NCBI RefSeq assembly: GCF_018343625.1
Contig: NZ_JAGYPG010000002.1
Span: 1,035,280 to 1,099,279, forward strand
Source of the DNA: Lederbergia citri
GTDB lineage: Bacteria; Bacillota; Bacilli; Bacillales; Bacillaceae_C
Direction: 5' to 3'
Length of the DNA: 64,000 bases
This document shows, one piece after another, positions 45,553 through 53,935 of this stretch (within the stretch, counting starts at the first letter, position 1; the number at the start of each line of letters is the position of its first letter). Under the pieces are notes generated by a model. That model searched no databases. It was not told the DNA's origin and worked only from the letters and a program-made list of their open reading frames with translations. The translations under genes and the position numbers were made by a program.

Positions 45553-45926
45553 TACTCCACCCTCATGACTGTTTTATTTTCTAAATCAATGTTTTTTACG
45601 GTTTGACCAAGGATCGGTGTAATTAGATTAACAGTGTAAGTCAGTGTAATAGTCACATCATCTCCACTTTTTCGAATTGCCTTGGAAGGGAAAATATTAC
45701 TATTTACGCCGCTTCCAAGACTAGTAGTAGAACTGGCAATTTTATTCTCTATTTCACCATCCTCTTTTCCAATTGCTGCAGATCTTGCCGCTTCCCTGCC
45801 TGCATGATCGAGTGTTAAATATGCGTGAAAAATCCTTCCAAAATCTACAATTCCAAAAAGTAACATAATTAATATAGGAAGAATTAAAGCGGTTTCTACC
45901 AAAGATTGACCTTTTTGCGATTTCAT
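45552..45926 (-). CDS. tadE: TadE-like pseudopilin
   Basis: 124 residues. KGQSLVETALILPILIMLLF: a Gly cleavage site followed by Glu at +5 and a hydrophobic helix, the TadE signature (PF07811). GREAARSAAIG near residue 42 is also typical. It should be processed by the CpaA-like peptidase encoded upstream, whose gene overlaps this one by 4 bp. Confidence 0.88.
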   Translation of the reverse strand: MKSQKGQSLVETALILPILIMLLFGIVDFGRIFHAYLTLDHAGREAARSAAIGKEDGEIENKIASSTTSLGSGVNSNIFPSKAIRKSGDDVTITLTYTVNLITPILGQTVKNIDLENKTVMRVE

Positions 45927-46429
45927 ATGTAGATCACCTTCAAAAGCGTTAAGAAAGAACCGATAGCAATTGGAATTGCGTATGGAATGGAAACTGATTT
46001 TGTATCACTAGTAAATTGAAGTGATCCTTTCGTACCCTTTAAGAAAAGGACCGAGAACAACATGCTTTTAAGAGTAAAACCGAGCTTCTTGTTCTTAAGT
46101 AATATAAAAATAGAAATAAGTCCTCCAATTACTCCAGCAAATAAACCTGTATATAGAACGAACATTGTTCCTTTCCAAGCTCCAATAGCGGCAAGCAATT
46201 TAACATCCCCAGCTCCTACTCCTCCCATTAGAAATGGAATAAGTAACAGCCCTAACCCTACTAAGAACCCTAGACCGCTGAATGACAAACCTTGGAAACC
46301 GGATGTAAATGTGTGATAGATGAGAGCAACTAGAATGGCTGGCAGAGTAACGATATTTAATATTTTTCTACTCCGTAGATCTGTAATGATGGAAATTGTG
46401 AGGATAAGAATAAGTGCTATATTTGACAT
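45923..46429 (-). CDS. tadV: Prepilin peptidase of the Tad system (TadV/CpaA, A24 family)
   Basis: 168 residues, about five or six membrane segments. The two catalytic Asp are in ITDLRSRKILN near residue 17 and GAGDVKLLAAIG near 75, the A24 aspartic protease pattern. It lacks the methyltransferase half, as usual in Tad systems. It matures Flp and TadE. Confidence 0.9.
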   Translation of the reverse strand: MSNIALILILTISIITDLRSRKILNIVTLPAILVALIYHTFTSGFQGLSFSGLGFLVGLGLLLIPFLMGGVGAGDVKLLAAIGAWKGTMFVLYTGLFAGVIGGLISIFILLKNKKLGFTLKSMLFSVLFLKGTKGSLQFTSDTKSVSIPYAIPIAIGSFLTLLKVIYI

Positions 46430-46455
46430 ATAGATTCTCCTTTATTATGAAAATG

Positions 46456-46475
46456 AGCCCCGCCGGAGCAGGGCT
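46456..46475 (-). promoter_or_regulatory. GC-rich hairpin between flp and the rest of the Tad operon
   Basis: Minus-strand AGCCC(T)GCTCCGGC(G)GGGCT: 5-6 bp GC stem, 10-nt loop, then CATTTTC. It may stop part of the transcripts or protect the flp 3' end, which would give more pilin than machinery. Confidence 0.5.
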
Positions 46476-46510
46476 ATTGAATATTTCATAGAATTACAGA
46501 TTTTCGTTTA

Positions 46511-46690
46511 TTATTTTGGTGCTGTTCCTCCTAATGCAGTTAAAATTTGATCAAAAATTATCTTTAACTGAGGTCCAATAAGAAGCAAAGTTGCAATAAC
46601 CGCAATCGAAATTAGCCCTACCAACAACCCATACTCCGTCAAAGCTTGTCCTTCTTCTTCCTTGAAAAGCCTCATTACTTGATTCATCAT
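46511..46690 (-). CDS. flp: Flp-type IVb pilin
   Basis: 59 residues, too short for routine gene calls. The leader ends in Gly before QALTEYGLLVGLISI: the Flp motif G-x4-E-Y with Glu at +5 and Tyr at +6 of the mature pilin, and a long hydrophobic helix. Mature pilin would be 45 residues. AGGAGG lies 9 nt before the first of two ATG codons. It is the first gene of the Tad operon. Confidence 0.92.
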   Translation of the reverse strand: MMNQVMRLFKEEEGQALTEYGLLVGLISIAVIATLLLIGPQLKIIFDQILTALGGTAPK

Positions 46691-46725
46691 TGTTTACTTC
46701 CTCCTAAAAAATAGTTTTTGTTTTG

Positions 46726-46897
46726 GTTCTCTATTAAGAACTTAATTGTAGTATATAGTGAACAAAGATAAATGAAAATAGTCAAATTTGTCCATTCGTT
46801 CTATATAATGAACATTTATCTTTTATTATCTCTATATTTCTCGTTTTTCCTCACTATTTCATATTTTTTAAAGAACGATATGTTCTTTATAATGAAA
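46726..46897. promoter_or_regulatory. Cluster of GTTCT-N6-WGAAC operator-like sites between flp and the DUF192 gene
   Basis: Four 16-bp sites: 46726-46741 GTTCTCTATTAAGAAC, 46748-46763 GTAGTATATAGTGAAC (left half decayed), 46798-46813 GTTCTATATAATGAAC, 46882-46897 GTTCTTTATAATGAAA (right end decayed). Same half-site spacing in all. Two contain TATAAT, so they overlap probable -10 boxes of the DUF192 gene. They suggest common control of the divergent flp and DUF192 genes. Confidence 0.6.
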
Positions 46898-46927
46898 ACA
46901 CAGAATAGATCAAAAGGAGTGAGCGAT

Positions 46928-47254
46928 TTGCTAGGAAAAGAAGTTCATTTGCCATTAACGATTCATAGAGCGGATACTTCGTGGAAACGCTTGAAAGGTT
47001 TATTATTTTACAAAGAACCAATAAAGGAGGAAGGTCTTCTTATTACACCATGCAATTCAATTCATATGTTTTTTATGAGATTTTCCATTGATGTGGTGTT
47101 TCTGGATCAGGCGAACAAAGTAGTAAAAGTGGTTTCTAGTTTGCAACCGTGGAAAATGATCCCACCTGTTCGCAACGCCTATACAACTTTGGAATTACCT
47201 ACAGGGACGATTGTAAAACAACATATTTCTGTAGGAGATACGATTTCGTTATAA
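46928..47254 (+). CDS. DUF192 family protein beside the Tad locus
   Basis: 108 residues from TTG 46928, which stands 7 nt after AAAGGAG; an upstream in-frame ATG at 46772 would add a hydrophobic stretch without a ribosome site, so I reject it, although a membrane anchor cannot be fully excluded. DUF192 marks: KRLKGLLF, PCNSIHMFFMRFSIDVVFLD and the C-terminal VGDTI. The family is small, beta-rich and often found near pilus or envelope genes; function unknown. Divergent from flp, sharing operator-like repeats. Confidence 0.8.
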   Translation: MLGKEVHLPLTIHRADTSWKRLKGLLFYKEPIKEEGLLITPCNSIHMFFMRFSIDVVFLDQANKVVKVVSSLQPWKMIPPVRNAYTTLELPTGTIVKQHISVGDTISL

Positions 47255-47264
47255 ATGAACAATA

Positions 47265-47299
47265 AAAGCGGATGTTGGCTATTATTCAACATCCGCTTT
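47265..47299. terminator. Bidirectional terminator, DUF192 gene / phosphoesterase gene
   Basis: Perfect 13-bp stem AAAGCGGATGTTG / CAACATCCGCTTT with a 9-nt loop between convergent genes. Confidence 0.88.
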
Positions 47300-47304
47300 C
47301 TATA

Positions 47305-48234
47305 TTAATTTTCCGATTTTCCCTTATGCTTGTAATGCGAAACTACTTTTCCATCACCTAATTGAATCCAGCTATCAAACTCGCGTTTTCCTTCATATAA
47401 TTGGATAACACGTCCTCCACGCTCTAGTCCACCATACACATTATACCCAGTAGAACGACCGTAGCATAAGGAGATTCCATAGAGCTCTCCGCAAAAATCG
47501 TTATCATGGTCATGTCCGACAAATGTCCCCATAACATCTCTTGCTTCTAGCATGGCGGTAAATAATCCACTATTGATTTTCGGTGAGCAAATCATCTCAT
47601 TTTTTATCCCGGACATTTTACCATATTTAAAAACATTATTGTATTCAGGTAAAGGAATATGAAAGAATGCCAATGCTGGAAGAGGATTTTCATTTTCTCT
47701 TAAATACTTTTTAGATTCTTCCACAAACCATTGAACTTGATCAAGGTGGATCCACTCATATCCACCTATATGTGCAGGGGCATAAGCACCAGAGTCCATA
47801 AAATATAAAACAGATTCTACTATATCATTTTTCGATGATTGAATAGGTAAAGAATAATTACCTACCCCATGAATGTGAGCAGGACCTGCCTGTGCCAATG
47901 AATTTGCATAGTCCTCTTGAATCTTAAATAATTCTTCCCTCGTAATATTGGCTTCAGAGTCATGATTCCCGTACACAATCGCAAAAGGAATATTCCTCTT
48001 ATCGATATGGTCAAGTACTCTTCGATATGATTTTTCAGGCTGATCGACACCTTCACTCCAAATCAAATCACCAGTAACCGCAATTAAATCTGGCATTTCA
48101 GCTTCTATGACTTTATCAATTACATTAAATGTCTTGATATCCTCCGCTTTTTCTACATCCCCACCAATATGTAAATCTGTCAACTGAAGAATTTTAAATG
48201 TACCATCTTCCCGAAATTTCAATTGTTCTGCCAT
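47305..48234 (-). CDS. Calcineurin-like metallophosphoesterase
   Basis: 309 residues. All five metal motifs: QLTDLHIGGD (near residue 17), TGDLIWSEG (near 53), YGNHDSE (near 90), FFHIPLPEY (near 195), GHDHDND (near 245). Cytosolic, no signal peptide. Similar to purple-acid-phosphatase-like DR1281/'YfkN-like' small enzymes; substrate unknown. Start ATG 48234 with AGGGGG upstream. Confidence 0.9.
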   Translation of the reverse strand: MAEQLKFREDGTFKILQLTDLHIGGDVEKAEDIKTFNVIDKVIEAEMPDLIAVTGDLIWSEGVDQPEKSYRRVLDHIDKRNIPFAIVYGNHDSEANITREELFKIQEDYANSLAQAGPAHIHGVGNYSLPIQSSKNDIVESVLYFMDSGAYAPAHIGGYEWIHLDQVQWFVEESKKYLRENENPLPALAFFHIPLPEYNNVFKYGKMSGIKNEMICSPKINSGLFTAMLEARDVMGTFVGHDHDNDFCGELYGISLCYGRSTGYNVYGGLERGGRVIQLYEGKREFDSWIQLGDGKVVSHYKHKGKSEN

Positions 48235-48415
48235 AGTTGTCCCCCTCATTATATGTTCAAAATCCTAGCCATTGTATTGTATGGGCTCTTCGCCTTTTCG
48301 ATGTTCTTTTAACAAAAAGAAGAAAGCCTAATAGGAAACTCGTAATCTATTTTTAATGGTGGATATTTTTACAACTGTTCAATCTATACTGCTCTTAATA
48401 TAAGTGGCTGGATAT

Positions 48416-50071
48416 TCATGCTAACCCGGCTGCAACCGCCCGCCCAGCCACTCTTCCTGTAAAAAGGCATCCTCCTAAGAACGTTCCTTCCAACGCTCGA
48501 TAGCCATGTACTCCCCCACCTCCAAAGCCCGCTACTTCTCCAGCGGCATAAAGTCCAGGAATTGGATTTCCAACACCATCAAGAACACGTCCCGACAAAT
48601 CCGTTTGCAAACCACCTAGCGTTTTTCTACTAAGAATATTTAGTCTGACTGCAATGAGAGGACCATTTTTCGGATCAAGGATTTTATGTGGCTTGGCGAC
48701 CCGAATTAACTTATCTCCTAAATAGTTGCGGGCTCCCCTTAAAGCCGTTATTTGTAGATCTTTTGTAAAAGCATTATCTATTTCTCGATCTCTCGCTTTT
48801 ATTTGCCGTTCAATTTCTTCATATCTTAATAGTTTCTCATCAGTTAATTGATTCATCCCAGCTACAAGCTCTTTTAACGTATTCGCCACTACAAAATCCT
48901 CACCTTTATCCATAAAAGCTTGAACAGGCGGCGGTGCTCCCGGCAAAACTCTTGCAAATAACTTTCTAATGCTTTTTTCCGTTAAATCCGGATTTTGCTC
49001 CGAACCTGACAAAGCAAATTCTCGTTCAATGATTTTTTGCGTCAAAATAAACCATGAATAATCGTATCCCGTTTTTTGTATCGCTTCTAATGTTCCCAAT
49101 GTATCAAATCCTGGAAAATTAGGAGCATGGAAGCGACGACCTTTTGCGTCAAGCCACAACGAAGATGGACCGGGGAGAATTCGAATTCCGTGATTTTTCC
49201 ATATTGGATTCCAATTTTGAATTCCTTCGGTATAATGCCACATTCGGTCTCGATTGACGATTCGGCCACCCGCTTGTTCCGTAATAGCAAGCATTCTGCC
49301 ATCGACATGGACAGGCACACCAGAAATCATACGTTGAGGTGGATTCCCTAGTCGTTTTGGCCAGTTTTTGCGAATAAGCTCATGATTTCCTCCAATTCCT
49401 CCACTTGTAACTAAAATTGCCTCAGCCCGATATTCAAAGTCTCCGATAACCTCTCTAGAACTTTCTTCACCCCGTGAAATCGAACTAGGTATGAGGATCG
49501 AACCGGCCACTCCTTCACACTTACCATTCTGCTGAATGATGCGGTCCACTCTATGACGCGGCAAATACTCAACTAGTCCACTTTTCATATGTTCTCTGAC
49601 TCTTCTTTCAAACGGGGCAACAATTCCTGGGCCTGTCCCCCATACGATATGAAATCTTGGTACAGAATTTCCGTGTCCTTCTGCAAGATAACCACCACGT
49701 TCTGCCCATCCTACAATAGGAAAAAAGCGAACACCCATCTCGTGCAACCACGCTCGCTTCTCTCCCGCAGCAAAATCAACATACGCTTCAGCCCATTTTC
49801 GCCCCCAAAAATCCTCATCTTCTTCCCTATCAAAACCAGCGGAACCTAACCAGTCTTGCCACGCCAATTCCTTGCAATCTTTTATCCCCATCCTTCGCTG
49901 TTCAGGTGAATCGACCAAAAATAAGCCCCCAAAGCTCCACCAGGCTTGTCCGCCCAATGATGCCTCCGGCTCTTGATCCAATAACAGGACTTTTTTTCCC
50001 GCATCCGCCAACTCAGCTGCAGCTGTTAATCCCGCAAGCCCCGCACCTACTACGAGAACATCATGATTCAT
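48416..50071 (-). CDS. FAD-binding dehydrogenase (KsdD/fumarate reductase-like)
   Basis: 551 residues. N-terminal FAD site VVGAGLAGLTAAAELADAGK and C-terminal FAD motif ending in GLYAAGEVAGFGGGGVHGY near residue 515. It belongs to the group annotated as FAD-binding dehydrogenases related to 3-ketosteroid-1-dehydrogenase. GC content is clearly above the surroundings, so it may have been acquired. Substrate unknown. It is divergent from the orphan kinase gene. Confidence 0.85.
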   Translation of the reverse strand: MNHDVLVVGAGLAGLTAAAELADAGKKVLLLDQEPEASLGGQAWWSFGGLFLVDSPEQRRMGIKDCKELAWQDWLGSAGFDREEDEDFWGRKWAEAYVDFAAGEKRAWLHEMGVRFFPIVGWAERGGYLAEGHGNSVPRFHIVWGTGPGIVAPFERRVREHMKSGLVEYLPRHRVDRIIQQNGKCEGVAGSILIPSSISRGEESSREVIGDFEYRAEAILVTSGGIGGNHELIRKNWPKRLGNPPQRMISGVPVHVDGRMLAITEQAGGRIVNRDRMWHYTEGIQNWNPIWKNHGIRILPGPSSLWLDAKGRRFHAPNFPGFDTLGTLEAIQKTGYDYSWFILTQKIIEREFALSGSEQNPDLTEKSIRKLFARVLPGAPPPVQAFMDKGEDFVVANTLKELVAGMNQLTDEKLLRYEEIERQIKARDREIDNAFTKDLQITALRGARNYLGDKLIRVAKPHKILDPKNGPLIAVRLNILSRKTLGGLQTDLSGRVLDGVGNPIPGLYAAGEVAGFGGGGVHGYRALEGTFLGGCLFTGRVAGRAVAAGLA

Positions 50072-50207
50072 ATTTAAACCTCCTATTCTTTAATTTACTG
50101 TCTTATCGGCTTCTAAGTAGAGAGATAAAAACCAAAATTTGTATTTTTATTCTACTATTTGTCGAAAAATGGTAGAATGATATCATAACGATTAAGGGGA
50201 AGATCCT

Positions 50208-51737
50208 TTGGTACAGAAATCAAACATCTTAAGACACGCAAGAAAATGGACAATTTATTTATTGATTACACTGTTGCCCTCTATTGTTATTAGTTATTTT
50301 TTGACCGAGCATGAGAAGCAAAATATTTTAACTAAGTATCATATGAAAGCAAGCCAGTGTGCTAAAATTCATGCGAGCAATTTAAATAATTTCATCGGCG
50401 AAACAGTTGGTAGATTAGAAATGCTGTCTACTTTGATCAACACCCAGCACGATGATTTGGATAATATTTATGAAATTTTAAAAGAAACCCATGAACAGGA
50501 CGATCGCTTTTCTGGCCTTTATCTAGTTGACCTTAATGGGGATTTTGTTGTAAGCACGAACCCATTAAATCATTATGTAAATGTCAGCGACAGAGAGTAT
50601 TTTCAAGAATCACTTAAAACAGGAGAAACAACTTTTTCACAGACACATATAGGGCGAGTTTCGAAGCGAGCTATCATAACGGCAGCCACTCCTGTTAGTA
50701 GAGAAACACTTACAAAAGGTGTTCTGCTCGTCAGCATTAGACTGGATGAGGTAGAAAAATCAATTAAAAATATATTAAAAGATGAAATTATTATTGTTAA
50801 AAATGAAACAGGAAAAACAGAAATTGAGACAAGTACACCTATCCCAAATGAACATTATATTGAGGACAGCACCGAAGTTGCACATATTCCATGGACAATA
50901 ACAGCAAAAGTTATAAATGATGAAGCTGACTCATTCTGGAACATCTTTTTTTATTACTTTGTAATCGTAATGTTTATTATAAACTTATTATATTTAGTAG
51001 TTTTTTATTTTCTATTGCATAAAAAAGAAAAAATAGAAAAAGAGCAAATTGAACATCAAAAACTAGAATTGTTGGCTAAACTTGCTGCTAGTACGGCACA
51101 CGAAATTAGAAATCCCTTAACTGGTATTAAAGGCCTTATATCTTTATTGAGTGAAGAAAATCATGACCAAAAGTCACAATTTTATTTTGGCGTGATACAA
51201 AATGAAATAACTCGAATAAATGCGATTGTCAGTGAATTGCTATTACTAGGACGCCCTACAGCTTATACATTTGAAATTTGCGATGCTAACAACGTTGTTA
51301 AAGAGATCGTACCGATTATACAATCAGAAGCTAATTTTTCGAATGTGGAATTATGTGTGAAGTACTCTGAACAAAAGCTTCCTTTATCATGTGTAAAAGA
51401 TCAAATTAAACAAGTGCTGTTAAATCTCACTAAAAACTCTTTACATGCAATGGAGTTGGAGGAGAAAGGAAAGTTAACGATCGAGCTAGAAAAAGTACAT
51501 GATGATTGCGTTATTCAAGTCATCGACAATGGAAAAGGAATTCCTAGAGATAAGCTCGATCAAGTATTTAGTCCCTTCTTTACCATGGATGAAGACGGAT
51601 CAGGATTAGGATTGACCGTTTGTAAAAGAATTATAGATTCCCATGATGGCACGATTACTATCCAGAGCATTGAAAATAAAGGAACTCATATCGAAATTCG
51701 CTTACCATTGCATAAGTTGATAAAGGAGTTGGAATAA
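50208..51737 (+). CDS. Orphan sensor histidine kinase, sporulation-kinase-like
   Basis: 509 residues. Membrane segments at about 16-34 and 247-270 flank an extracellular double-Cache/PDC sensor (GLYLVDLNGDFVVSTNP near 107). A short coiled stretch joins the HisKA domain, H-box STAHEIRNPLTGIKG near 300, then the ATPase domain (DNGKGIP near 440, GSGLGLTVC near 465). The H-box resembles those of KinA-KinE, and no response regulator gene is adjacent, so input to the sporulation phosphorelay is plausible (inference). Starts with TTG after AAGGGGA. Followed by a terminator. Confidence 0.88.
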   Translation: MVQKSNILRHARKWTIYLLITLLPSIVISYFLTEHEKQNILTKYHMKASQCAKIHASNLNNFIGETVGRLEMLSTLINTQHDDLDNIYEILKETHEQDDRFSGLYLVDLNGDFVVSTNPLNHYVNVSDREYFQESLKTGETTFSQTHIGRVSKRAIITAATPVSRETLTKGVLLVSIRLDEVEKSIKNILKDEIIIVKNETGKTEIETSTPIPNEHYIEDSTEVAHIPWTITAKVINDEADSFWNIFFYYFVIVMFIINLLYLVVFYFLLHKKEKIEKEQIEHQKLELLAKLAASTAHEIRNPLTGIKGLISLLSEENHDQKSQFYFGVIQNEITRINAIVSELLLLGRPTAYTFEICDANNVVKEIVPIIQSEANFSNVELCVKYSEQKLPLSCVKDQIKQVLLNLTKNSLHAMELEEKGKLTIELEKVHDDCVIQVIDNGKGIPRDKLDQVFSPFFTMDEDGSGLGLTVCKRIIDSHDGTITIQSIENKGTHIEIRLPLHKLIKELE

Positions 51738-51755
51738 TCCACTCCTTATTTTTTT
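51723..51755 (+). terminator. Terminator of the orphan kinase gene
   Basis: AAGGAGT / ACTCCTT hairpin overlapping the stop codon, then ATTTTTTT. Confidence 0.85.
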
Positions 51756-51767
51756 GTCTACCTTTAT

Positions 51768-52484
51768 TTAAAAACTCTCAACTAACAAATAGAAACCAGT
51801 GAACAGTAGGATGATATATGTAAAAATTCTGAACGCATATTGATTTATTTTTACGAATAAAAGTTGTCCTAAATATAAACCTATCATCACAAACGGCAAT
51901 GCATATCCGCTTGATACCCATACTGTTTTATTCGTTCCTGCAAAGACTACTTGAATTAATAAACTAAACAAGTATATAAACAAATAAAATGCCAATGTCG
52001 TAGCTCGCAATTTTTCTTTTTCGGAACCAATTCCTGAAAAATAAAGCAAAAGTGGAGGCCCTGGCATTCCAATGCTTGTTGTCAGGAGTCCAGATAAACC
52101 CCCCGCCGTAATGTCTCTTCCTTTTGTCTGTCTTATCCTTACATTAAAAATTAATAACAACGTTAGAATGAGGATAATGATGCTAATACTGAGTTTTAAT
52201 TTATTCATATCTAATAATAAGAAGATGATTATCCCAATTGGAAGTCCAGCAACGCTTCCTGTGATTAACCTTTTTAACGCGCCATAATCGATATCTTTAA
52301 AAATCTTATAAATTAATGCGCATGAAATAACTAAAGATAAAATAAGATTGATTTGAATAGCTTCTCTAGCTTCAAAAATCATAAGAAGAAATGGTGTAGC
52401 CAAAATGGAAAAACCAAAACCTGTGCTAGTTTGTAAAATAGAAGCCACTAGGATGATGATGATGAATATTAAAATTGTATCCAA
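51768..52484 (-). CDS. TSUP (TauE/SafE) family membrane transporter
   Basis: 238 residues, about eight membrane segments in two repeats. Motif STGFGFSILATPFLL near residue 20 and GGLSGLLTTSIGMPGPPLLLY near 130 (repeat mate) are typical of sulfite/sulfonate exporters of the TSUP family. Substrate unknown. Confidence 0.88.
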   Translation of the reverse strand: MDTILIFIIIILVASILQTSTGFGFSILATPFLLMIFEAREAIQINLILSLVISCALIYKIFKDIDYGALKRLITGSVAGLPIGIIIFLLLDMNKLKLSISIIILILTLLLIFNVRIRQTKGRDITAGGLSGLLTTSIGMPGPPLLLYFSGIGSEKEKLRATTLAFYLFIYLFSLLIQVVFAGTNKTVWVSSGYALPFVMIGLYLGQLLFVKINQYAFRIFTYIILLFTGFYLLVESF

Positions 52485-52637
52485 ACAAGCACCTTCTTTT
52501 AAATTTCATTTCTCTTATTATATATTATAAAGTTATAGATGATTGCGAATTTTTCCATTTTCAGTACATATTAATTGACCTAATGTCTGGCTTGTGGCTT
52601 ATTGTAATAGTGAGAACATCTAAAAGGGGGATTTTCC

Positions 52638-53558
52638 GTGAAGTACTTTCCAATTAAGAACACAAATTTAAACGTTTCCAACATCATTATGGGAAATATG
52701 CGTATAACGCAACTTTCTCTATCTGAAATTGAAAGTTTAATCCTTACTGCGATGGATGAGGGAATCAACTTCTTCGACCATGCGGATATTTATGGTGGAG
52801 GAAAATGTGAGGAATTGTTTGCTGATGCGATTCAAATGAATCCTAGCATTCGTGAAAAAATGATTTTACAAAGCAAATGTGGAATTCGACAAGGCTACTT
52901 CGACTTTTCAAAAGAGCATATCATTACATCTGTTGATGGTATTTTAAAGCGTTTAAAAACGGATTATCTCGATATATTACTGCTTCACCGTCCTGATCCG
53001 CTAATGGAGCCTGAAGAAGTGGCGGAAGCTTTTGATGAATTGCATAACAGCGGGAAAGTAAAATATTTTGGGGTTTCAAACCATAATCCTGCTCAGATTG
53101 AATTACTTCAAAAATATGTATCACATAAACTAGTAGTGAACCAACTACAACTCAGTATTGCACACACACCAATGATCGATTCTGGAATAGCGTTGAATAT
53201 GAATGTCGATCAATCAATCAATCGCGACAGCAGCATATTGGAATATTGCCGTCTGCATGATATCACGATTCAAGCATGGTCCCCTTACCAAACTGGATTC
53301 TTTAAAGGGCCTTTCTTGGGCGATACGGAGAACTTCCCTGAGTTAAATGAAGTGATTGATAAAATTGCTGAAAAATACGAAGTGACCAACACCGCAATCG
53401 CTACTGCATGGATTACACGCCATCCTGCGAATATCCAAGTAGTGCTTGGAACAACGAATGCGGGTCGGTTAAGTGATGCTTGTAAAGGTTCTGAGATTCC
53501 ACTTACAAGAGATGAATGGTACCAAATTTACAAAGCAGCTGGGAATATTGTTCCTTAA
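52638..53558 (+). CDS. Aldo/keto reductase (YdhF/YcsN-like)
   Basis: 306 residues. Catalytic Asp/Tyr in FFDHADIYGGGKCEE near residue 50, Lys in LQSKCGI near 80, His in LLLHRPD near 117. NADPH-dependent barrel enzyme; substrate unknown. ATG or GTG start near 52638 with AAAGGGGGA upstream. Own terminator. Confidence 0.9.
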   Translation: MKYFPIKNTNLNVSNIIMGNMRITQLSLSEIESLILTAMDEGINFFDHADIYGGGKCEELFADAIQMNPSIREKMILQSKCGIRQGYFDFSKEHIITSVDGILKRLKTDYLDILLLHRPDPLMEPEEVAEAFDELHNSGKVKYFGVSNHNPAQIELLQKYVSHKLVVNQLQLSIAHTPMIDSGIALNMNVDQSINRDSSILEYCRLHDITIQAWSPYQTGFFKGPFLGDTENFPELNEVIDKIAEKYEVTNTAIATAWITRHPANIQVVLGTTNAGRLSDACKGSEIPLTRDEWYQIYKAAGNIVP

Positions 53559-53575
53559 TTTTACTTACATGAAAA

Positions 53576-53616
53576 GAGTCCGTTTTGGAGTTATTTACTC
53601 CGGAACGGACCTTTTA
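53576..53616 (+). terminator. Terminator of the aldo/keto reductase gene
   Basis: GTCCGTTTTGGAGT / ACTCCGGAACGGAC stem with a 5-nt loop, then CTTTTATTT. Confidence 0.88.
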
Positions 53617-53683
53617 TTTAGTAAGTTAGTTGATCTAGGGTTTAGGATCGATTATAAGCGAATTATTATCAATTTTCCGGAAT

Positions 53684-53925
53684 CTATTGGATCTTTCACT
53701 GAAGCTATTCGATGATTATTACAGCCCATAAGACATTTCACGATTCTATTAGATCATTTAAGCACCTATTAGCCATTTTGAGATTCTATTAGATGATTCG
53801 GCGTCCTATTAGACGTTTTGATATTCTATTAGATGATTTGGGAGCCCTATTAGACGTTTTGATATTCTATTAGAGGATTTAGGCGCCCTATTAGCAATTT
53901 TGAGATTCTATTGGCTAATTCATAA
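53684..53925. repeat. Helically phased repeat array, core CTATTAGA every ~20.5 bp
   Basis: Twelve copies of a short motif (consensus CTATTAGAYGATTT) begin at 53684, 53705, 53726, 53746, 53766, 53786, 53806, 53826, 53847, 53867, 53888 and 53908. Steps are 20 or 21 bp, mean 20.4, two turns of the DNA helix. Alternate copies are more alike, giving 41-bp higher-order units (attCTATTAGATGATTtg and cCCTATTAGACGTTTtga). Outer copies are decayed. It lies between convergent genes. Not CRISPR: no spacer of constant unique sequence. Confidence 0.9.
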
Positions 53926-53935
53926 TATTGCCCTG

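Noticed and set aside
39572..46690. Competence (ComG) pseudopilus operon
   Set aside because: The pilin is of Flp type (G-x4-E-Y) and TadZ, CpaB, TadE and TadG are present, so this is a Tad system.
46871..46888. LexA/DinR box in AAAGAAC-GATAT-GTTCTTT
   Set aside because: The centre has five bases, whereas the Bacillus DinR box has four between GAAC and GTTC. It may instead be part of the GTTCT-N6-WGAAC set.
46772..46927. N-terminal membrane extension of the DUF192 protein
   Set aside because: The upstream ATG has no ribosome site, while AAAGGAG fits the TTG at 46928; the extension overlaps operator-like sites.
53684..53925. Possible CRISPR array or coding repeat
   Set aside because: Unit of about 20 bp leaves no unique spacers; the step is not a multiple of three, so a coding repeat is unlikely, and the short plus-strand frame here lacks a ribosome site.
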